From contig VWZL01003416.1 in assembly GCA_013396915.1 (NCBI GenBank), positions 240,358 through 304,357 on the forward strand: a DNA stretch of 64,000 bases, read 5' to 3'. The notes under the pieces are model-generated. The model made no database searches and was not told the origin of the DNA. It saw only the letters and a program-made list of their open reading frames with translations. A program made the position numbers and the translations under genes. Positions 57,274 to 64,000 of this stretch are shown piece by piece. This DNA comes from Stercorarius parasiticus (Eukaryota; Chordata; Aves; Charadriiformes; Stercorariidae). Each line of letters starts with the position of its first letter. The first letter of the stretch is position 1.

Positions 57274-58698
57274 TGTTTTAATTCTTTCTGATATTGCCAG
57301 GAGTTTTCTTAGCTGAATGCAGCCCTTTTCAGCCCGTGGGGCCCCTTTGCAGCAGGTCGGTGGTGTTGCTGCAGCCTCAAGCACGAGTGGGAGCCCCAGA
57401 TTTAACTCGGGACATTTCTGGTTTGTAACGGGAATGAGTTTGTGTTGTCCGTAAAACCAATTAGTCATCATAAAAAAAACCCCAAAAAATGAGTGTGCGT
57501 ACGCGTTTCTTCGCAAACTCGTTAATGTTTGGTTTTTAAACAGCTTTTATTCTTCAAATCACTGCGTAAATACAACATTTTGTTCGTTTGCTTTAATTAC
57601 TGCAATTTGCAACATGAGTGGGTTTTTCCAAAGGAAACAGAGCCGTGGTTTTTTTCACTTGGTTGGTCAGCTTTTTTTAATTTAAACAGTGCTTGCCAAA
57701 ACAATCTCTCTTTAACAAAATCATTTAAATATGCCTATAGAATAGTAATTACTGCTTATTATCTGAAGAGATCTTTTATTGTAGTCCCTGGTTTACGGTA
57801 TTGCCGTGAGCGTCCGCAGAGGTGACGGAGGGTGGTTAAAGCCCATGGGATTGAAGGAGATTTGGGGGATTTTTGAGCTCTGGATGTTGTCTTGTCGTGT
57901 TGTGACCCACAGGTTTGGTGCAGAGGTTCTGAGTCTCCTTCCCGCACCCAAACTGGGCAGAAGTGGGGTAAGTAGCACTAAGTTTCCAATGGATTTTTGT
58001 TTTACAAGGAAATGAGGAGCAAGTTGTTAACCAGGCTCGGGAAATGTTGTATTTTAACATCTCTTGCTGTTGGTATCTGAAGTATAGAAAAGTATCTGCT
58101 TTGAAAAGAGCAGGGCCTTGTGTTTTTAGATGTTTTTGTGGCCTTACGAAGCACCTCTGGGCTGACGCGAGAGCTGGATGTGGCCCATGGCACATCTCGC
58201 AATTTGAGCAATCTCCAGGTCTGCCCGCAGCAGCGCGGGGTCCCCGGGTCGGTGGCTGCGGTTTCTATAGCAGCAGCAGCTCTCTCTCTGCGCGGTAATC
58301 AAAGAGCCTGCTCGACACCGAAATGGGGAGAATTTGTTTTGCTTTTGACTTTTCAGCCGCTGTTGCAAGTTGGGAGATGTTTGGTTTGGTGGAGGAGAGT
58401 TGAGCCCTGTTTAAAGGGGGGGTTTCTGTATGAGGAACCGGTGTATCAAAGCAAGAGGAGGTGGGATGTGAGCCACCTGCTCCCCGGGACAAATACGAAA
58501 GCAAACGGCATCTGGAGACAGTGTCAATCCATGTTGTTTGCCTCCTGCGGGGAGCCTTTCCTCCCGGACTCATTCAAGTCTTTGAATTTTAGGAGATGCT
58601 CAAATTCAGGCTGCTCTAAACAGCCCTGGCTTGAAGCGGGGGTAGATCTTTCCCTCCAGCCTTGGTGTCGGGACGGAGACTCTCCTGCCTCTCCCTCA

Positions 58699-58766
58699 CA
58701 GAGCTGTTTGAAAGCACCGCTGAAAACCTCCACACAGCAGAGCTATTTGAAAATACCCCTGAAAAT
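58699..58766 (+). repeat. Short imperfect direct repeat
   Basis: CAGAGCTGTTTGAAAGCACC with CGCTGAAAAC is followed 38 bp later by CAGAGCTATTTGAAAATACC with CCTGAAAAT. Confidence 0.8.
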
Positions 58767-59250
58767 TAAATACTTTGGGAGCTCCAGGAGTCCTGTGGGG
58801 CATGCTGTGTCAAATAGCATCGCCTGGGCTGCTCCTCCCTGGGGGGCCAGGGGCTCGGCAGGGCCTGTGTCCTCAGCCAGGCCATGGGCAGCTTGGCTGA
58901 GCCATCCGGAGGTCTCCCAGCACTTGCAGCTGGAGGAGCATTCCCTGGGAATGCCGCTTTTCTGGTCTGAGCGGAGGGAGGGTGACACCCTGTAGACAGA
59001 ACCGGTGGTGGTGGGAGCTCAGTGTTTCATCATCGCTGTCAGCTGAGGAACGCTGTTGTGCTGGGCTTGGCAGGGAAAGAGCGGGTCCTCGTCCCGCGGT
59101 GGGGAAGGTCCATCAGGACCGTGAGTCGGGGACGAATGGGAGGAAGCAGCTCCAGCCTGTGTCCATCTCTGGTGGATGGTTTGAGTTGCCATTTTTCAAT
59201 GGCCCCGGTGTATTTTTTGGCGTTTTGCTGAAGTTTAAGGTGGCAGTTCA

Positions 59251-59400
59251 GAGAATCACACAGAACGGTGGGGGTTGGAAGGGACCTTCGGAGATCATCT
59301 AGTCCAATCCCCCGCCAAAGCAGGGTCACCCAGAACAGGTTGGACGTTGGACAGGAACACATCCAGGCGGGTTTTGGATATCTCCAGAGAAGGAGACTCC
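59251..59400 (-). mobile_element. CR1 LINE 3' end fragment
   Basis: It starts GAGAATCACACAGAACGG and includes TTGGAAGGGACCTTCGGAGA and GCAGGGTCACCCAGAACAGG, ending at GAAGGAGACTCC. Confidence 0.92.
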
Positions 59401-60950
59401 AATGACACATGGGAGTCAGTCTTGGGACGAGTGCTGATGCTGCCAGCACACCCAAATCCCCGCCTGAGGGAAACACCAGCCGCTGGGAAGCTGAGGGAAC
59501 AGAACTGCTCAGCTCCTGCCAGACCCAGCCCAAAACCTCTTTCCCTTCTTCTGCTTGCCTGTGTGCTTGTTCGGGATCAAACAAGGGGTACAAAACCAAG
59601 CCAGTTCATGTTTTTAAAGAAAACTCCGGCCGCAACCCAATCTTAACCCATTCTTGCCAAACCGGAATGGATCCTTCGAGATCTCAGCAAGGTTTGAGCG
59701 ATTTACGGATAAGGGGGACGGGATGATTCCCCTCCAGCATCAATGACACCTACATGAACCCGATGGTTTTGTTAGACCTGTCTGCACCCAAAGGTATTAG
59801 AGAAAAGTTATAAAGAAATTATTGTGGAAATGGGATGTATAAATTACATTTCCTGTGCAAATCTTATTCTAGAACTGTAAAATTATTGCGGAATTCATGA
59901 TGTGTTCTGATTTCTTGAAGTGGTGTAGAATTATGTTCTCCGTCCTTAATATTCACCTGCCTCGGAGTGAAGGTGTAAATGTCATCCCTTCTTATTCTTC
60001 TCAGAAAGGAGAACCACAAGTAAGTAGAGAGGAGGATATGGACTTTTTGTTTCAGTATTTTTGCGGCTGAGCAGAAAGCCGTCTGAGATCCCTTGAAAAG
60101 GCTATTTCATCGGTATTATATTTAATAAGTTCTAAACTCTTGCATCTGTTTCTGCTCTTGACAATCGCTCTCACAACGCGCAGATTCTTGGCTGGGCAAA
60201 ATGAAAAAAATAAGAGGTTTCACAAGATGCTTTCAAACACAGCGGATTAGCCTGCTATCTGCTGTTACTGAGGTGAATGTGCTCTTATTAGTTTGAGTAG
60301 TTATATTTATTGTACTAATTGCGGGCATAGATGGCTTTGCATGCAATCAAAGCTATTTTTAGGACTGCTAGCACGGTTAATAAATAACTGCTTGGGTCAG
60401 TGTGCTCACTGAATGTCGTTTCTTGGTAATTTTATTAGCTCATCTCTCTCACTTTCTGTCATATGAAAGCCATTATTCTCTACAAATAAAATGGAGCAAA
60501 GAGTGGGGATGCAGAAGCCTTGTGAGGACTGACATGTGAATAGAGTTGAGAAACTCACCCTAATCCAGTGCAAATATTGTATTTATTAATTTGTAGCTTA
60601 AATGCCCTTCCTTTCCCCAGCATGCCTGCGAACTGGTCGCGGTGTCCTCGGCTCGGAGGGCTCTGTGGCACTGGGCACGTTAACGTCCCCGGGCAGCACG
60701 GGGGGATGCAGCTGGGTGCCTGCTCGGCCCTCGCTGCAGCGCTGGGGCTTCGGCACGCTCGGAAAAAGGGGGGGTCCCTGCGCTCAGCAGAGCTGAGTAT
60801 TGCGCGGGATGCTGCTGTATGGACTTTGTGCGGTGTTAGGTGTGGTTCTAAAGTTGTGATTGCTCCGGATCGCGGTGCTAAAGCTGCTACTGCTCCTGTC
60901 TTTGCCTTCTCTCCAGTATGGGGGTTAGGCATTTCTTCTGCACATTATCA

Positions 60951-61508
60951 CAACCATAGAATGGTTGGAGTTGGAAGGGACCTTAAAGACCATCCAGCCC
61001 CACCCCCTGCCCTGGGCAGGGACACCTCCCACCAGCCCAGCTTGCTCCAAGCCCCGTCCAGCCTGGCCTTGAACCCCTCCAGGGATGGGGCAGCCACAGC
61101 TTCTCTGGGCAACCTGGGCCAGGGGCTCACCACCCTCACAGCAAAGAATTTCTTCCTAACATCTCATCTAAATCTCCCCTCTTTCAGTGTAAAACCATTC
61201 CCCTTCGTCCTATGGCTCCCCTCCCTGATCAAGAGTCCCTCCCCATCTCTCCTGGAGCCCCTTTAGGTACTTGGGAGGGGCTCTAAGGTCTCCCTGGAGC
61301 CTTCTCCAGGTTGAACCCCAACTCTCTCAGCCTGTCCTCACAGCAGAGGGGGGGCTCCAGCCCTCGGACTATCTTTGTGGCTGCCTCTGAACCTGCTCCA
61401 ACAGCTTCGTGTCCTTCTTGTGTTGGGGGTCCCAGAGGTGGCGGCAGCACTGCAGGTGGGGGTCTCCCCAGAGCGGAGCAGAGGGGCAGAATCACCTCGC
61501 TCGACTCT
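60951..61508 (-). mobile_element. CR1 LINE, 5'-truncated, antisense
   Basis: It runs from CATAGAATGGTTGGAGTTGG through the CTGCCCTGGGCAGGGACACC and GGGATGGGGCAGCCACAGC segments to GAGGGGCAGAATCACCTCGC. It is the same subfamily as the copies at 4.1, 9.4 and 17.7 kb. The minus-strand reverse transcriptase frame is broken by small indels near 61305. Confidence 0.94.
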
Positions 61509-63097
61509 GTCTCATGTCCTTCTTGTTTAAAGTGTGATGTGATTGACTTCAGTGTTTTGATATCAAAAATGTCATAGCTGTACAAACCTCTGGTTGCTCT
61601 CTAAATCATCCCTGCCTGGGCAGTGATGGTGCCAAGCCCTTTCCTCCGGCTCGTGTCAGCCCGTCTTGCAGGAAGGGACGTTTGATGCGGGTCTCACCAC
61701 AGCCTACGGCAATGGCACTCCTCTGGCTACGTGGCAGACTCCAAATTACACTGTGATGTGGGAAATCAGGCACAAGACTGAAGAGAAAGCAGGTAAATAC
61801 AAACCTCTCGTGGTTTTTGACATTGCAGCAAGAGTAGCGGCTTTGTCCGAGGCTGGGGCAACCGGGGGCAGTGGCTCTTGCGAGTGGCGTCGGCTAGCTT
61901 TTTGTGAGAAAGAAACTGCTGTTGTGGTCTGAGTATATCTGAAACGGGTTTGTTCCCTTCTTATATCGGCGTTAGTCCGGAGATGCTGGGGCAGCACCCA
62001 AGGCAGGTGGGTGAGGGATGAGCCCCACTCCAGCACATCTCCACCAGAGCTGGAAACCCTTGGGCTGGCCACCCGCTTCCCTCTTCACACGCTAACAATA
62101 GCTCAGCGCGTTCAAAACTACGTGTCCGAGCCAAAGTAGCTCAGAAGATCGCACCTCTCGCAGCCCCACGCTGGTGCCCCTGGCACAGCACAGCCACTGT
62201 TAGAAAAAATCAATGGCGTTGTCACCGCTTGATAAAAATACCAAGGTGCTATCGACTGGGCAGAATCCACGCCCACGTGTGATCATGGATATCAGCTTAG
62301 CTTCCGATGAGGATTTGCAGTAAGAGGTTTTGCTGTCTTTTGTAATATCGGCGTGTTAAAGTTATTTAAATCTCTGCACCTCGGAGCTCGTCGTGCTGCG
62401 GGGCTTATTAGAGAAGGGGCTGGTGGTGTTAGATTCCCTGCCTGCCTGCCCTAATGAAGGATGATTTGTAGCACCGGGTTGTGGAAGGAGGCTGGGCAGA
62501 GAAGAACAATGGGAATAAAGGCTTGGAAATCGCCATGCCTTTCCTGTCTCGTGGACAGCACTGCAATCCTGTGGAAATCAATCAGAACGTGAGAAAAAGA
62601 GAGCGTAACGCTCTTCTCTTCTGTTCCAGCAGCGTTCAAAATGGGGCCAAATGCTGGCAGAGCATCTCCCGTACCCTCAGAGCAGCCTCTGAAGTTGACC
62701 GTGGGGTACTTTTTATTTCTGAGAGCAATTTTGCCTCACAGACTCAACGCACGTCACCGAACCTTCATTTCGGTCCCAGTGAGGGAAACGAAGCAAAGGT
62801 GGAGAGCAATAAAATGCCTTCATTGCCAAGTGTTTTACCTCCAAGTACAGCTGGAGGAGCAGCCTGCAGGCTTTCAAACGGATGTCTTTGCGCACAGAAC
62901 AAGAACGCGGTAGATTGGCAACCATGCAGCGTTCACTCGAGATGCTATTTAGGAGTTGGTACCCTCCTAGTGAGAGATGGTCCCGGGGTCCAGGCAGCAG
63001 TCTCACCACTGATGTCTTTCTGGAGCTGATCCCATGTGGGAAGGACATAGGTAATTGTCCATGGATGACAAAAACCATAGGGAAGACTAAAGAGACA

Positions 63098-63264
63098 TGG
63101 GCTGCCCAGAATGCTGGTGGAGTCTCCATCTCTGGAGACATCCCAAACCCACCTGGACGCGTTCCTGTGCCACCTGCTCTGGGTGACCCTGCTCTGGCAG
63201 GGGGTTGGACGGAATGGTCTCCAGAAGGCCTTTCCAACCCCTGCCATTCCATGATTCTGTGATT
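63098..63264 (+). mobile_element. CR1 LINE 3' end fragment, sense
   Basis: GGGCTGCCCAGAATGCTGG to the 3' terminus CCATGATTCTGTGATTG, including GGGTTGGACGGAATGGTCTC. It is a short 5'-truncated copy in sense orientation. Confidence 0.92.
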
Positions 63265-64000
63265 GCTCACACCCCATCAGCTGGTTTGCTGGGACACTGC
63301 GCAACGCTTATAGTCCTCTGCCGGCATTGAATTTGCTCCTCAAGCCTACTCGTGGCCAGCAGCGTGCCAGTGCCTTTGTAATGTGGTAGTGATGGGATCC
63401 AGGTAACGCTGCAACAGCAGGTGTACCTGGGGAGTTGGTTTGGGGGTTTTTTTTGGTTTGGTTTGGTTTTTTTAAGTATTGGGTTAATGAAGGGCTCTGA
63501 ATTTTGCTCTCATTTGACAAGTCATGGCACGCACCAGTCCGCAACTCAGATGAGAAAGGCAGTAGGATGCAAGCGCTGGGCTTGGAAGGGAACCAAGACC
63601 CTTCTGCTGACAAAAACTACTGAGAAAGCCTGTGAAAAGCCCACCAAATGTATTAATTACGTTTGATAATATTAATGTACTCTATTGCGTGCTGGCGTGA
63701 CAACTGTACCAAGGCTCAACAGCAAGCAGAAGCGACTGCTCTGCAGCAACCTGTAAACCTTCATTAATACAAGATGAATTAAATTTGTCTTATCTTCATC
63801 CGCTTTCACTACACTTGCATAATCACAATTTCGGGGTAAAAGACAGATTGCAATCTAACATTCGCTTTTCTTTGTTTTCCTAAACAGCAGCAGCCGGGGC
63901 TTCTGGAAACCCAAACTGTGATTTCAGCACCTGATCGAGCTGGCAAAGCTGGACCCCACCATCTAACAAGCTGCTCTTGGCAAAGTTTGGCCGAGGACAT

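Larger units (their letters stand above)
53992..57295 (+). other. FNDC3A: FNDC3A 3' untranslated region
   Basis: About 3.3 kb of AT-rich sequence runs from the stop codon to the distal poly(A) signal. It has many T and A runs (54957-54973, 55554-55580, 56267-56294, 57023-57041) and no transposable element. The density of A or T homopolymers and low GC differ clearly from the intergenic DNA that follows. The end is inferred from the AATAAA at 57268, not observed. Confidence 0.75.
57296..64000. other. Intergenic region downstream of FNDC3A
   Basis: No gene is supported. CR1 fragments lie at 59251-59400, 60951-61508 and 63098-63264. A 38 bp-spaced direct repeat is at 58699-58766. Several long open frames in GC-rich parts have no recognisable domain. 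In mammals the next gene is a motilin receptor, but no seven-helix receptor exon is visible here. Confidence 0.65.

Noticed and set aside
58120..58995. Open frame of 291 codons downstream of FNDC3A, the longest in the window
   Set aside because: It lies in GC-rich DNA, where stops are rare. It shows no domain or repeat pattern of a protein and has overlapping long frames on both strands, so it is most likely chance.
62481..63270. Open frames of 182 codons (plus) and 185 codons (minus) overlapping each other
   Set aside because: Both run into the CR1 fragment at 63098-63264 and neither has a recognisable domain or splice context.
57296..64000. Search for the neighbouring motilin receptor or another gene
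   Set aside because: No seven-helix receptor or other recognisable exon was found on either strand, so the next gene, if synteny holds, is outside the window.
1..64000. tRNA, rRNA, CRISPR, operon or bacterial features
   Set aside because: None seen. The sequence is vertebrate intronic and intergenic DNA with one spliced gene.

Overview
This window is vertebrate nuclear DNA, almost certainly from a bird. It has one multi-exon gene with good GT-AG introns, low coding density, and interspersed repeats that are nearly all CR1 LINE 3' ends, the typical avian pattern. The species cannot be told from the sequence. It holds no prokaryotic, viral, CRISPR or operon-like features.

The gene, on the plus strand, is the 3' two thirds of a fibronectin type III domain-containing protein of the FNDC3 family, best matching FNDC3A. 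Fourteen coding exons lie between 2196 and 53991, called E1 to E14 here (window numbering, not the gene's own). They join in one open frame of 2,236 nt, giving 744 residues plus stop with consistent phases at all 13 junctions. The product has the end of one FN3 domain, seven complete FN3 domains and a C-terminal hydrophobic tail anchor. The start codon, N-terminal region and first FN3 domains are upstream of the window.

Layout: 1-2195 is the 3' part of an intron. Positions 2196-19387 hold E1-E10, fairly closely spaced. Positions 19388-53679 hold four widely separated introns (8.6, 13.3, 3.2 and 8.7 kb) around E11-E13. E14 with the stop codon is at 53680-53991, followed by a roughly 3.3 kb AT-rich 3' UTR whose most distal AATAAA is at 57268. 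From about 57.3 kb to the end is intergenic DNA with three CR1 fragments and no gene I can support.

The points most worth a second look are structural. A near-identical inverted CR1 pair brackets E3-E6. One CR1 is nested inside an older CR1 at 17.5-18.2 kb. There are two local non-CR1 duplications (24.05-24.21 kb, and 8.49 with 9.27 kb), a cluster of AT palindromes at 38.7 kb, and a tiny assembly gap inside a G homopolymer at 16.01 kb. I found no evidence of an undescribed biological system: this is an ordinary conserved gene with avian repeat content.
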